A stretch of DNA of 64,000 nt. Source: CAZDRX01 sp964508225 (GTDB lineage: Bacteria; Patescibacteriota; Gracilibacteria; Peribacterales; Peribacteraceae). Shown here in pieces: positions 44,958 to 53,471 of this stretch (positions are counted from its first letter, which is position 1; each line of letters starts with the position of its first letter). Under the pieces are notes generated by a model, which was given only the letters and a program-made list of their open reading frames with translations, did no database searches and was not told the DNA's origin. A program made the position numbers and the translations under genes. The stretch is from assembly GCA_964508225.1 (NCBI GenBank), contig CAZDRX010000001.1, positions 52,391 through 116,390 of the forward strand, given 5' to 3'.

Positions 44958-46301
44958 GTGAAGATTCCCGCACGCTTTACCGTTCCGGTCGTTCTCGCCG
45001 TCCTGCTCACCGTAGGCATCGGTGGGCTCTTCCTCTGGCAGATCCACCGTTCGGTCGCCACGATCGAATCGTCGTTCCGTGTGGGGAACGCAGGGCCGTC
45101 GCTCATGAAGAAGCTCATGCCGGGATCGTCGCGCATCGTGGCTGATTCCACGACGCAGTCGGCCGCGCTCATGCAGCTCAAACAGGGTGAGATCTACGAA
45201 CTCAAGGGAGAGTGGAAGCACGCGGAAGACCGGTACGCGGAGAGCGTGAATTCCGGAGGAGGATCTCCTGCACTGAAGAAGCTCGCGGCCATCCAGCTGC
45301 AGCGGCGCGAGTACAGCGAAGCCGCAGAGACGATCAGCCGTCTCAAGGAACAGAACAAGGACTCGGACGACGTGATGCTGCTCGAGGGCATCCTCGCGCT
45401 GCGCAAAGGCAACCCCGAAGCAGCCGCCGCGATCTTCGGACGCAGGCCCGCGACCTCGCAAGGTCTCTACGGTCTCGCACTCTCCTCCATCGCGCGCAGC
45501 GATCACGAAGCCGCGAAGGCGCATCTCCAGAAGGCTGCACAGAGCGGCGACCCGACGATCCGTTCCTACGCGAATGCGATTCTGCAGTCGTACGGCGAAT
45601 TCGCACTCTTCCCGAACGGTCAGGCCATCCACCTCCAGACGCTGCTCGCCCGCTCGCTTGCACAGGTGAACGAATGTGAGACGGCGCTGCAGCTCATCGC
45701 GCCAGTCATCAACGCCGAGCCCCGCTACCGCGACGCATGGATCGTGAAGGGTTTCTGCGAATTCAACACCGAACGGACGAAGGACGCGCTCGCGTCGCTC
45801 GAGCAGGCGTACTCACTCGACCCCGAGAAGCCGGAGATCCAGTACTTCCTCGCGCGCACGCACGCCGCCCTCGGCGATCCGGCGAACGCCGTGACATTCC
45901 TGCAGTACTCGCTCCTCAACGGCTTCCAGCCGGAGAAGGACGCACGTCTCCTCCTCGCCGATTACGCGACCGAACTCGGGAATACCGATCTCGCCCTCGA
46001 GCAGTACAAACTGATTTCACAGGAACCGGATAGCGACCTCGATGCGTTCCGCAAATACATCCTCCTCGCGGTGGGCACGGGCAACCACAGTCTGGATGCG
46101 TTGTCCGTCGCCAAGAACGCCCTCCAGCGTTGGCCGGATGACGCGGTCGCCCTCACACTCGCCGCCAAAGCCGCCCTCTCCGCGGGCGTACCCGAAGATG
46201 CCGTGCGCTATATTCAGTCCGCCCTCAAGATCGACCCGACAGACAAGGACGCCCTCGCGACGCAGGAAGCGATCAAGAAGGCGGGGTCAGCCGTAAAATA
46301 A
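44958..46301 (+). CDS. Membrane-anchored TPR protein
   Basis: 447 residues. An N-terminal TM helix at about 9-28 (VPVVLAVLLTVGIGGLFLW) is followed by a tandem array of tetratricopeptide-like helical pairs through to the C-terminus (for example QGEIYELKGEWKHAEDRYAE, AHLQKAAQSGDPTI, SLEQAYSLDPEKPEIQYFLA and YIQSALKIDPTDKDALA), suggesting a protein-protein scaffold outside or along the membrane. GTG 44958 is chosen because TACGCT (44944-44949) is 8 bases upstream and the signal anchor follows; GTG 44940 is an alternative. A strong terminator follows. Confidence 0.82.
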   Translation: MKIPARFTVPVVLAVLLTVGIGGLFLWQIHRSVATIESSFRVGNAGPSLMKKLMPGSSRIVADSTTQSAALMQLKQGEIYELKGEWKHAEDRYAESVNSGGGSPALKKLAAIQLQRREYSEAAETISRLKEQNKDSDDVMLLEGILALRKGNPEAAAAIFGRRPATSQGLYGLALSSIARSDHEAAKAHLQKAAQSGDPTIRSYANAILQSYGEFALFPNGQAIHLQTLLARSLAQVNECETALQLIAPVINAEPRYRDAWIVKGFCEFNTERTKDALASLEQAYSLDPEKPEIQYFLARTHAALGDPANAVTFLQYSLLNGFQPEKDARLLLADYATELGNTDLALEQYKLISQEPDSDLDAFRKYILLAVGTGNHSLDALSVAKNALQRWPDDAVALTLAAKAALSAGVPEDAVRYIQSALKIDPTDKDALATQEAIKKAGSAVK

Positions 46302-46316
46302 TTCGTCCCTATAAAC

Positions 46317-46341
46317 AAAAAGACCGGCAAGCGGTCTTTTT
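46317..46341 (+). terminator. Intrinsic terminator after TPR gene
   Basis: AAAAAGACCG (46317-46326) pairs perfectly with CGGTCTTTTT (46332-46341) around a 5-base loop, with the T-run built into the 3' arm. The symmetry makes it potentially bidirectional. Confidence 0.9.
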
Positions 46342-46370
46342 GTGTTTGTATTCGCTTCCTCGGCTATCAA

Positions 46371-46764
46371 CGAATGAATGTTGAGAAACGTTCGCTGAGC
46401 CTGCGTGCGGAAGGAGTACGTGGGGGAGGAGCCCCGTATAACTCTACCTTGCTACGGTCTCTTGTTTCTCCTCGTGACCAGACGAAGTCCCCGTACCGGT
46501 TCGTCGCGCGGTGCCAAAGGCTCCGGGAGAACACTGGGGAGAAAGGTGGCACCCCCCGGAACTCACTCGTATCCGAAAGGCGTCATCGCAGAGTAGAGAG
46601 GGTGTTATCCAGCACGAGTGATGGACATCACCCTCTCAACTGATATCGGTTGCGGGCGTACTCCCGTTTCCGACGGCGGTGGTGTGAAGGATCTTGTTTG
46701 TGTGGTGCCGGGCGTCCCCGGCGGTGTGTATTGGTGTCAGCGATTTCTTTGTTTTGAAGAAATC
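46371..46764 (+). ncRNA. Candidate structured RNA of unknown class
   Basis: About 400 bases with no coding signal between a terminator and the next promoter. Visible pairings: CGAATG/CGTTCG (46371-46394); TAC..GGGG/CCCC..GTA (46417-46438); GACGAA/TTCGTC (46481-46505); GGTGCC (46510)/GGCACC (46548) interleaved with TCCGGG (46522)/CCCGGA (46555), an H-type pseudoknot; GAGAGGGTG/CACCCTCTC (46596-46637); GCCGGG/CCCGGC (46707-46722); and GATTTCTT/AAGAAATC (46742-46764). It does not show RNase P, tmRNA or SRP signature sequences. The strand is inferred from context. Confidence 0.5.
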
Positions 46765-46877
46765 ATGTCATTGTATTCGCTCATACGTTTTCCGCAAGGA
46801 AGAGCACTGGAAATAACTGAGAAATGTGTTCATTGAACAATTCCTGTGCTCACGAAAACCGATGCTATAGTAAAGGT

Positions 46878-48290
46878 ATGAACATGGTTCTGATCCGCCG
46901 CACCCTCTCCCTCCTCATCGCAGGGGGCTGTATCGCCTTCATTGTGGCCGTGGGGGCCGGCATCCTCCGTCTGGGGATCAATCCGAAGCAGGCTTCTCTT
47001 GCTCTGCGGGTGGAGGCCGCCCGCACCAAGCTCTTCCTGAAGACGGACGATCGCGCGTTCTTCGCCGAGATGTTCAATACGCTCGCGGCACCCGTGACCG
47101 GCTCCGAATCCATCGAACCCTCAGGCCTTCCGCAGGGTGAAGTGTACGAGTTTGCCGTACTCACCACCGCGGGCAGCGGCAGCGCATGGATCATCTACGT
47201 CCATCAGTCACCGGACGCACGTCACCAGACGATCGTCTCGGAGAATGATGCTTCCCTGTTCCTGCCGATGAACAAGGCAGGATTGTCTCTCGAACGCAGC
47301 GCTCTCGTCCGTGAATACGCGGGAAGCCGTGAGAAGGCATGGATGTTCGCAGATCCCAAGGTGCTGCCGGAGCACACCGGCATCGTCGATGTCTCCGTGC
47401 GTGCTCTCCTCTCCTCCGTCCGCGGCATGCTCGTCGTGTGGCGTGATGCCGGACGCGGAGTGATCATCCTCCAGAGTCCGCATCCGAATGTGTTCCAGAG
47501 AATCGAAGAGACAGGCGCACTGCCGGAAACTCCCCTCCTCCGCTTGAGCTTCGGCAGTGCAGCACCGGCACTCGCGGCATTCGGCACACTCATCGGCGAT
47601 ACACACCGCGGGCTCCAGAGCGGCCTCTCGGGCGTTCTGCGCGCGACACTGAAGAGCTTCACCGGCAGAACGGACACCGGCGTCTTCGCGCAGGAGATGC
47701 TCACGGGACCGGCGACACTCACAGTGATGAGAAACGGCAGCTCGGTCAGCGTCGGCCTCTCCGGATTGGCCAAGAGCGAACAGGGTCTCGACACATGGAT
47801 GCTGCTGTTCGGCATGACCGATGCTGGTGCACGGGTGCGGCAGATCATCTTTCCGAAGCGGGAGAATATCCGCACCGACGTGGTACCGGACACCTCCGGC
47901 TTCCGTGACCTCGACGAAGAAGGCGGTTGGAAGCTGCAGGGCCTCGGAGGAAGCGGATCGGCACGGAGTCTCGTGAGTGCGGTACAGGGCCAGCGCTACG
48001 TCCTCGCGACAGATCTCGGGCTCCTGCGCTCCCTCATCGCGAAGCCCGCCACCGGCACTCACTCCGACGCGGCGTTCGGTGGTACGGCGGATATGGCATG
48101 GCTGACCGGCATGGCGAATCAGGTCTCGGCCGAGACCGGCACGGAAGTCCGTGAAGGCTTCGAGCGGCTGCTTGGACGCGGCAGCGCACGGGCGGCATTC
48201 GATGCACGTCCCGTCGACGTCGGCTGGCTCATCAACTGGTCAGTCACCAGATCCACTCCCCCCACCCCCTCGCGTTCACTGGTCAAGTGA
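46878..48290 (+). CDS. Membrane-anchored protein of unknown function
   Basis: 470 residues. TM helix at about 8-30 (LSLLIAGGCIAFIVAVGAGIL), then a large extracytoplasmic mixed domain with no recognised motif; the layout (anchor plus about 430-residue alpha/beta region, EMFNTLAAPVTGSESIEP) resembles DUF3352-like bacterial proteins, but this is not certain. TATAGT (46866-46871) lies 6 bases before ATG 46878, so the transcript is predicted to be leaderless and separate from the structured region upstream. secF begins 29 bases after its stop. Confidence 0.65.
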   Translation: MNMVLIRRTLSLLIAGGCIAFIVAVGAGILRLGINPKQASLALRVEAARTKLFLKTDDRAFFAEMFNTLAAPVTGSESIEPSGLPQGEVYEFAVLTTAGSGSAWIIYVHQSPDARHQTIVSENDASLFLPMNKAGLSLERSALVREYAGSREKAWMFADPKVLPEHTGIVDVSVRALLSSVRGMLVVWRDAGRGVIILQSPHPNVFQRIEETGALPETPLLRLSFGSAAPALAAFGTLIGDTHRGLQSGLSGVLRATLKSFTGRTDTGVFAQEMLTGPATLTVMRNGSSVSVGLSGLAKSEQGLDTWMLLFGMTDAGARVRQIIFPKRENIRTDVVPDTSGFRDLDEEGGWKLQGLGGSGSARSLVSAVQGQRYVLATDLGLLRSLIAKPATGTHSDAAFGGTADMAWLTGMANQVSAETGTEVREGFERLLGRGSARAAFDARPVDVGWLINWSVTRSTPPTPSRSLVK

Positions 48291-48319
48291 CCGGCGAACC
48301 GCTACCCTCCACCCGCACT

Positions 48320-49213
48320 ATGGATTTTCTCAAGCCCGCCAAATACTTCTTCGCCCTGTCGGCAACCCTGACGATCATCAGTATCGTCCTGACGTTCTAT
48401 CCGGGCCCCATCCTGTCCGTGGAGTTCACGGGAGGCACCCGTATGCAGGTCACTGCCGCAGACAAGACCGCCGAAGACATGACCGCCGCACTCAAAGCCT
48501 TCAAGGGTGCAGAGCTGAGCCCGGTGGTGAACAGGATGCAGAACGGCGATTTCCTCGTGCGTATGAAGGGCATCGACGATACGACGCGCAATGCGCTCTT
48601 CGCTTCCCTCTCGTCCTCACTCGGACAGTACTCGGTGGTGCAGTACACGACGATCGGCCCCACCGTCGGTGAGACGCTCAAGCTGCACGCCCTCTACGCC
48701 ATCATTGTGGCCTCCCTCGGTATCATCATCTATCTCGCCTTCGCCTTCCGCAAAATCCCGCGCAAGTACAGCCCGTGGAAGTTCGGTGTGGTCGCGGTGC
48801 TCACCCTCCTCCACGACGTCATGGTGACGGTCGGTATCTTCGTGATCCTGAGCCACTACACGACGTTCGAGGTCGACACGCTCTTCGTCACCGCACTGCT
48901 CACGATTCTCGGTTACTCGGTGAATGACACGATCATCGTCTTCGACCGTATCCGCGACAACCTCTTCATTCAGGAACGCAAAGAGGAGTTCGCCGTCATC
49001 GCCAACCGCTCGGTGAACCAGACGTGGAAGCGCTCCACCTACACATCGTCCGCGACGCTCATCATGCTCTCCGCTCTCCTGCTCCTCGGCAGCCAGAGCA
49101 CGCACTGGTTCGTCCTCACGCTCATCATCGGTATCGGTCTCGGCACCTACTCGTCGATCTTCGTCGCGACTCCGCTGCTCGTCTACTGGAACGAACGGAA
49201 CCGTCAGCACTGA
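48320..49213 (+). CDS. secF: Protein translocase subunit SecF
   Basis: 297 residues with six TM helices. It begins with FLKPAKYFFALSATLTIISI, then SVEFTGGTRMQV (periplasmic-domain signature) and the conserved TM4 region VAVLTLLHDVMVTVGIFVIL followed by LGYSVNDTIIVFDRIRDN. It helps SecYEG use the proton gradient for late translocation steps. secD is not adjacent, which is unusual since the two are normally neighbours. TACCCT (48303-48308) lies 11 bases before ATG. Confidence 0.95.
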   Translation: MDFLKPAKYFFALSATLTIISIVLTFYPGPILSVEFTGGTRMQVTAADKTAEDMTAALKAFKGAELSPVVNRMQNGDFLVRMKGIDDTTRNALFASLSSSLGQYSVVQYTTIGPTVGETLKLHALYAIIVASLGIIIYLAFAFRKIPRKYSPWKFGVVAVLTLLHDVMVTVGIFVILSHYTTFEVDTLFVTALLTILGYSVNDTIIVFDRIRDNLFIQERKEEFAVIANRSVNQTWKRSTYTSSATLIMLSALLLLGSQSTHWFVLTLIIGIGLGTYSSIFVATPLLVYWNERNRQH

Positions 49214-49273
49214 TCCGGATTTCCCTCCGGACACCTCTGACCGGCTGAGCGCCGGTGACTTCCCCCTCCCGCC

Positions 49274-50569
49274 ATGGAAACCAAAGTCGAGAAACTGAAG
49301 GAATCGAAAGTGATGAGCATCACCACCGTCACGGAGGAGGAGCGTCAGGGCGCCGAGCGTCAGGCTCTTGCGCGTCTCTCCGAGCAGGTCGAGATCAAAG
49401 GCTTCCGCGTCGGCAAGGCTCCCGAGGACAAGGTGCGCGAGCGTGTGGGTGAGGAGCGCCTTCTGGAAGAAACCGTCCGCGTGCTGCTGCCGGTGGTGCT
49501 GAAAGACGGACTCGAGAAGACCGGCGCCAAGCCGATTCTCCGTCCCGCCGCAAATGTGAAGTCTGTGAGTCCGCTCGTGATCACGGTCACGTTCGTGAAC
49601 CGCCCGCCGATCACGGTGAAGCGCGCGGAGAGCATCAAGGTGGACAAGAAGCCGATCGCCGACGTGACGGAAGCCGACATCGACGATTTCGTGAAGAAGG
49701 TGCTGCTGCAGGACAGAGTGGAGACCCCCGTGGAACGCGCAGCTGCCAAGGGCGACTCCATCCGCATCGCGATGAAGGGCACGAAGAAGGGCAAGCAGGT
49801 GGATGAGCTCACCGTCGGCTCGTACGCGATCATGCTCGGCTCCGAGGAGCTCTTCCCCGAGCTCGAGTCTCACCTGATCGGCATGAAGAAGGACGAGGTG
49901 AAGTCCGTCGATGTCACGTTCCCCAAAAATCATGACATTCCGGGTATCCGCGGTGAGAAGATCACGGTGGAACTCACGGTGAAGAATGTCGCGGATGTGA
50001 AGATCCCGGAGCTCACAGAGGACTACATCAAGACGCGTCTCCAGACCGACAAAACGCCCGCGGAACTCCGCGCCGACATCAAGATGATGCTGAGTGACCG
50101 CCGCACGTCCGAGGAGATGAAGCGCCGGGAAGAGGAGCTCTATGACAAAGTACGCGAAGCGACGTCCGTCGACCTTGCCTCCGAGCTCATCGAGACTGAA
50201 GTGCAGGAGATGGTACGTGACCTCCACGAGCGCCTCGAGCGTCAGGGTACGAACGTGACCGACTGGCTGAAGGCAACGAACAAAGACGAGAAGTCCGTCG
50301 TCGACGAGATGCGCACCATCGCGAAGAGCCGCACGGTACTGCGTTTCGGCATGCAGGAGATGGCCGAGAAGCTGAAGATCGAGCCGGATGCAGAAGAGCT
50401 TGCCGCCGCCGTGAAGGCCACGGAAGCACGCGCCAAAGCCGAAGGCCACACGATCCCGAAGGGTGAGCTGGAAGCCGGCGGTTCCATGTACGAGAACCTG
50501 CGCTACGAACTCCGCATGCAGGCGCTCAGGGACAAGATGATCGGCGACGAGAAGAAGCTGGCTGCCTAG
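49274..50569 (+). CDS. tig: Trigger factor
   Basis: 431 residues, typical length. The ribosome-binding loop GFRVGKAPEDKVRE (43-56), a peptidyl-prolyl isomerase-like middle domain (about 155-240, AAAKGDSIRIAMKGTKKGK, MLGSEELFPELESHLIGMK) and a long helical chaperone C-terminus are present. It binds nascent chains at the ribosome exit. It lies between secF and the convergent relA gene (gap 1 base), with other export factors nearby. No strong promoter is visible directly upstream, so it may be read from secF. Confidence 0.95.
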   Translation: METKVEKLKESKVMSITTVTEEERQGAERQALARLSEQVEIKGFRVGKAPEDKVRERVGEERLLEETVRVLLPVVLKDGLEKTGAKPILRPAANVKSVSPLVITVTFVNRPPITVKRAESIKVDKKPIADVTEADIDDFVKKVLLQDRVETPVERAAAKGDSIRIAMKGTKKGKQVDELTVGSYAIMLGSEELFPELESHLIGMKKDEVKSVDVTFPKNHDIPGIRGEKITVELTVKNVADVKIPELTEDYIKTRLQTDKTPAELRADIKMMLSDRRTSEEMKRREEELYDKVREATSVDLASELIETEVQEMVRDLHERLERQGTNVTDWLKATNKDEKSVVDEMRTIAKSRTVLRFGMQEMAEKLKIEPDAEELAAAVKATEARAKAEGHTIPKGELEAGGSMYENLRYELRMQALRDKMIGDEKKLAA

Positions 50570-50570
50570 T

Positions 50571-52496
50571 CTAGGCCCAGTGCATTTTGAGCTTCCGTTC
50601 GGGATTGCCTCCTTTCACCATGTGACACGTGTCTTTGTGCACGCTGATGATGCCCGTGCGCGTGACGATGCCGACGATCTTCTCCGGCCGCGGATCCATC
50701 GCCTGCGGGCTGCAGCATTTCGCAAAACGGTACGGCATCGTGAGCGGCTGACCGTCGACGGCCACGAGATCGCTCTTCTTGGCTGCCGCAGCCTTCGGCT
50801 TCGCTTTGGCTTTGCTGCTGCGCATCTGCTGCGGCGGACGTGAGGCCACGTGCCGGAGGATGGACGATGTACGGATGGACCCCATGCCCACCTTCACCAC
50901 GAGATCTTCGCGCTCCTTCACGGGAACCTGCCTGCCTTCCTGAATGGCGAGCGCTGTGAGATCGTTGTCGAGGGGCTGCTGGCCGCGGGTCTTCAGCTCC
51001 GCGTTCACCATGTCTTTCCCCTTGCTGAGGAACTGCGTACGGTTATGGGAGAAGAAGTACGCCTTCAGCTTGGCGCGTGCGGACGAGGTCACGAGTTCCT
51101 CGAGCCATTGGAGAGCCGGCTGCGGATACTTGTGCGTGACGATCTCCACCACGTCGCCGTTCTCCAGCTTGTACGAAATCGGGACGATGCTGCCGTTCAC
51201 GCGCGCGGCTTTGAACTTGAGTCCGAGATCCGTGTGGAGCACGAACGCGAAGTCGAGCGGGGTGCCGCCTTCGGGGAGTTCGATGATGTCACCACGCGGG
51301 GTGAGCACGTAGATATGATCCACGAGCGTCATGGCGTCCGTCTTGCCGGAGTCGTCGGCACCCACGCTCTGCTGCTTCAGGAGCACGTCGGCCAGCTGCA
51401 TCTGCTTCGCGGAATCGATGACGTTCTTCCCCGCCTCCTTGTAGAACCAGTGCGCGGCCACACCGTACTCGGCTTCGCGGTGCATCTCCTCCGTACGGAT
51501 CTGCACCTCCACCATCACATCCTTGGGCGCATGCGGCAGACCGATGAGACACGTGTGCAGACTCTGGTAACCGTTCGGCTTAGGAAACGAGATGTAATCC
51601 TTGAAGCGGTGCGAGATCGGCGTCGCAAGGCGGTGCAGAAGTCCGAGTGCCTGATAACAATCGGGGAGACTCTTCACGACGACACGGATGGCGAAGAGAT
51701 CATTGATCTTCTCGAGCGCCGTGACGCTCTTCGAATGCATTTTCTGGAAGATACTGTAGGGCTGCTTCTCTCTCGCCATCACCTCGGACTCGATGCCCTC
51801 CTCGCGGAGGAAATCCCGGAGTGCGCCCGCGGCCTTGTTCAGGAATGCGCCGTGCTCGGCCTCCAGGTTCTTCAGCTGCTGCGCGATGAGCTGCGCGTCC
51901 GACGGATACGTCTCGGGGAACGCCGCCTTCTCGAGGCGGTACTTGAGTGCGTAAATACCGAGGCGCGCGGCCACCGGTGCGAAGAGCTGGAGGGATTGCC
52001 TGCAGAGCCGCATGCGGTACTCGGGGCGGACGGACTTCAGGTTCGAGAGGTAGACGCTCGCCACCGACAGCGCGATGAGGAGCACACGGACATCGTCGGC
52101 CACCGACACGAGCATGATCTTCATGTCGTCGACGGACTTTCTCCAGTCGGTGGTGTAGAGGTGTGAGAGGAGGTGGATGCGGCTCACCATGTCGCGCACT
52201 CCCCTGCCAAACTCTTTGCCGATCTCAGGGAGCGTCACGTCGGGGGACTTGAGCGTGTGCTGCAGGACACAGGCGATGAGCGCGTCATCGTCTCTGCAGA
52301 ACTCCGCGAGAAACTTGGCGGTCTCCATCGCATGGTCGATGAGCCGGACGTCGGGGAGAAGCTCCACGCACCGGTCACCGTACGCAGCTTCGGCAAACGC
52401 CACGGCCTTCAGTAAGCGCGCCTGATCTGCAGCGGGCACCTGCTCCCGGATGGTGGCGATGAACCTGGGGCCGGATACGGCGCTCTTTGGCGGCAT
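50571..52496 (-). CDS. relA: RelA/SpoT-family (p)ppGpp synthetase, HD domain degenerate
   Basis: 641 residues. The N-terminal HD-type region (about 45-190) keeps His55 but has CVLQHTLKSPDVT (76-88) where hydrolases have LLHDVVEDT, so hydrolysis is probably lost. The synthetase domain is intact: REKQPYSIFQKM, INDLFAIRVVV, KDYISFPKPNGYQSLHT, VEVQIRTEEMHREAEYGVAAHW. A TGS domain (IYVLTPRGDIIELPEGGTPLDFAF) and a C-terminal Cys-containing region (FAKCCSPQAMDPRPEKIVGI) follow; there is no ACT domain. It is expected to be a monofunctional, ribosome-associated alarmone synthetase. ATG 52496 is 14 bases behind TAGGAT. Confidence 0.93.
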   Translation of the reverse strand: MPPKSAVSGPRFIATIREQVPAADQARLLKAVAFAEAAYGDRCVELLPDVRLIDHAMETAKFLAEFCRDDDALIACVLQHTLKSPDVTLPEIGKEFGRGVRDMVSRIHLLSHLYTTDWRKSVDDMKIMLVSVADDVRVLLIALSVASVYLSNLKSVRPEYRMRLCRQSLQLFAPVAARLGIYALKYRLEKAAFPETYPSDAQLIAQQLKNLEAEHGAFLNKAAGALRDFLREEGIESEVMAREKQPYSIFQKMHSKSVTALEKINDLFAIRVVVKSLPDCYQALGLLHRLATPISHRFKDYISFPKPNGYQSLHTCLIGLPHAPKDVMVEVQIRTEEMHREAEYGVAAHWFYKEAGKNVIDSAKQMQLADVLLKQQSVGADDSGKTDAMTLVDHIYVLTPRGDIIELPEGGTPLDFAFVLHTDLGLKFKAARVNGSIVPISYKLENGDVVEIVTHKYPQPALQWLEELVTSSARAKLKAYFFSHNRTQFLSKGKDMVNAELKTRGQQPLDNDLTALAIQEGRQVPVKEREDLVVKVGMGSIRTSSILRHVASRPPQQMRSSKAKAKPKAAAAKKSDLVAVDGQPLTMPYRFAKCCSPQAMDPRPEKIVGIVTRTGIISVHKDTCHMVKGGNPERKLKMHWA

Positions 52497-52567
52497 GGTC
52501 GGGACTGGGAATCCTACCATAACGGGCACTCTTTCTGCCACGAAATAGGAGCAAAACCTGATTGGAT

Positions 52568-52596
52568 TTGACAAAAGAGTACAGAGGGGATACTCT
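52568..52596 (+). promoter_or_regulatory. rplJ-rplL promoter
   Basis: TTGACA (52568-52573), a 17-base spacer and TACTCT (52591-52596). Transcription would start near 52603 and give an about 180-base leader. It is divergent from the relA promoter about 55 bases away. Confidence 0.7.
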
Positions 52597-52607
52597 TGCC
52601 GCACGTC

Positions 52608-52660
52608 CGAAGACCGGAGGTAGTAGGCCCCAGGCTTACGGTAAATCCTCCCGAGGAATA
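52608..52660 (+). promoter_or_regulatory. Ribosomal protein L10 leader RNA
   Basis: CGAAGACCGGAGG (52608-52620), a variable loop, then GTAAATCCTCCCGAGGAA: GGAGG (52616-52620) pairs with CCTCC (52647-52651). This matches the conserved L10-binding leader element (AAGACCG-AGG ... TTAATCCT-CCGAGG) that L10-L12 binds in many bacteria for autogenous control. Confidence 0.85.
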
Positions 52661-52708
52661 CAGCAGCGCTCATCCGGCCCCGGCTTGGTGAATCGTGCCG
52701 TGTTCCTC

Positions 52709-52753
52709 GCTGGTCTCCCGGGCGTGAGATCAGCTTTTTTTTGCTCTCACGCC
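52709..52753 (+). terminator. Attenuator: terminator and competing hairpin before rplJ
   Basis: Terminator: GCTGGTCTC (52709-52717) pairs with GAGATCAGC (52726-52734), 8-base loop, then eight Ts (52735-52742). Competing hairpin: GGCGTGAG (52721-52728) and AGC (52732-52734) pair with GCT and CTCACGCC (52743-52753). The two share bases 52721-52734 and cannot form together, as expected for transcription attenuation driven by L10 binding to the upstream leader. Confidence 0.85.
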
Positions 52754-52781
52754 TCGGAAACCGCTTTCCCCCCACTTTCAC

Positions 52782-53441
52782 ATGGCTCTCACCCGCAAGC
52801 AGAAGGAAGATCAGGTCCAGGTTCTGACCGATAAGATGAAGAATGCTTCATCCGTGATCTTCACCCACTACATCGGCCTCACGGTCAGCTCCGTGACCAA
52901 ACTCCGCGGACAGCTCCGCAAGGAGGACGCCGAGATGCAGGTGGCCAAGAAATCGCTCATCCAGCTCGCCGCCAAGGGTGCCAACGCCCCCGAGATCAGC
53001 GACGACATGATCCCCGGTCCCGTTGCGTGCATCTTCAGCTTCAAGGAGCCGACGTCCGGCGCGTCCGTGACGTTCAAGTTCGGCAAGGACCACCCCCAGA
53101 TCAAGCTCATCGGCGGCATCTTCGACGGCAAGATCCTCTCCGAAGCCGAGGCCGGTGCCATGGCCACGATCCCGTCCAAGCTCCAGCTCATCGGTATGTT
53201 CATGTCGATGTGCAACGCTCCGCTCACGCAGTTCGCCTCCGCCATCAGTTCTCCGCTCACCGGTTTCGCCCGCGCGCTCTCCGAGATCGCGAAGAAGAAG
53301 GAATCCGAGTCCCCTGCTCCCGCCGTCGCCGCCACACCCGCAGAAGTTCCGGCCGCAGTGGCTGCTCCAGAGGCACCGGTCGCCGCAGCCGCAGCTCCCG
53401 CTGCCGATGCTCCGGCCGCTGTCACACAACCCAGCGCTTAA
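52782..53441 (+). CDS. rplJ: Large-subunit ribosomal protein uL10, extended C-terminus
   Basis: 219 residues versus about 165 in E. coli. The globular rRNA-binding domain (MALTRKQKEDQVQVLTDKMK start, SSVIFTHYIGLTVSSVTKLRG) and the C-terminal helix that binds L7/L12 dimers are followed by an about 50-residue Ala/Pro/Val-rich tail. It forms the ribosomal stalk base. Expression is likely controlled by the leader attenuator. The sequence just before ATG is pyrimidine-rich (CCCCCCACTTTCAC), with no Shine-Dalgarno. Confidence 0.96.
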   Translation: MALTRKQKEDQVQVLTDKMKNASSVIFTHYIGLTVSSVTKLRGQLRKEDAEMQVAKKSLIQLAAKGANAPEISDDMIPGPVACIFSFKEPTSGASVTFKFGKDHPQIKLIGGIFDGKILSEAEAGAMATIPSKLQLIGMFMSMCNAPLTQFASAISSPLTGFARALSEIAKKKESESPAPAVAATPAEVPAAVAAPEAPVAAAAAPAADAPAAVTQPSA

Positions 53442-53471
53442 TTTCTTTTATCCCCACTCCCCCCTATCCCC

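Noticed and set aside
46371..46764. RNase P RNA, tmRNA or SRP RNA as identity for the structured region
   Set aside because: No GAGGAAAGTCC core, no tRNA-like 3' end or tag peptide and no SRP GGAA loop with correct flanks. GCGGAAGGAG and GACGAAGTCC are only superficial resemblances.
46618..46836. Short open frame (about 70 codons) in the gap before 46878
   Set aside because: It spans strong hairpins, has no promoter-like box at the right distance and its product has no protein-like pattern.
48617..50449. About 610-codon open frame antisense to secF and tig
   Set aside because: It spans two well-identified genes on the other strand and has no promoter or domain.
50850..52166. Open frame of about 440 codons antisense to relA
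   Set aside because: Same explanation; relA motifs on the minus strand are clear.
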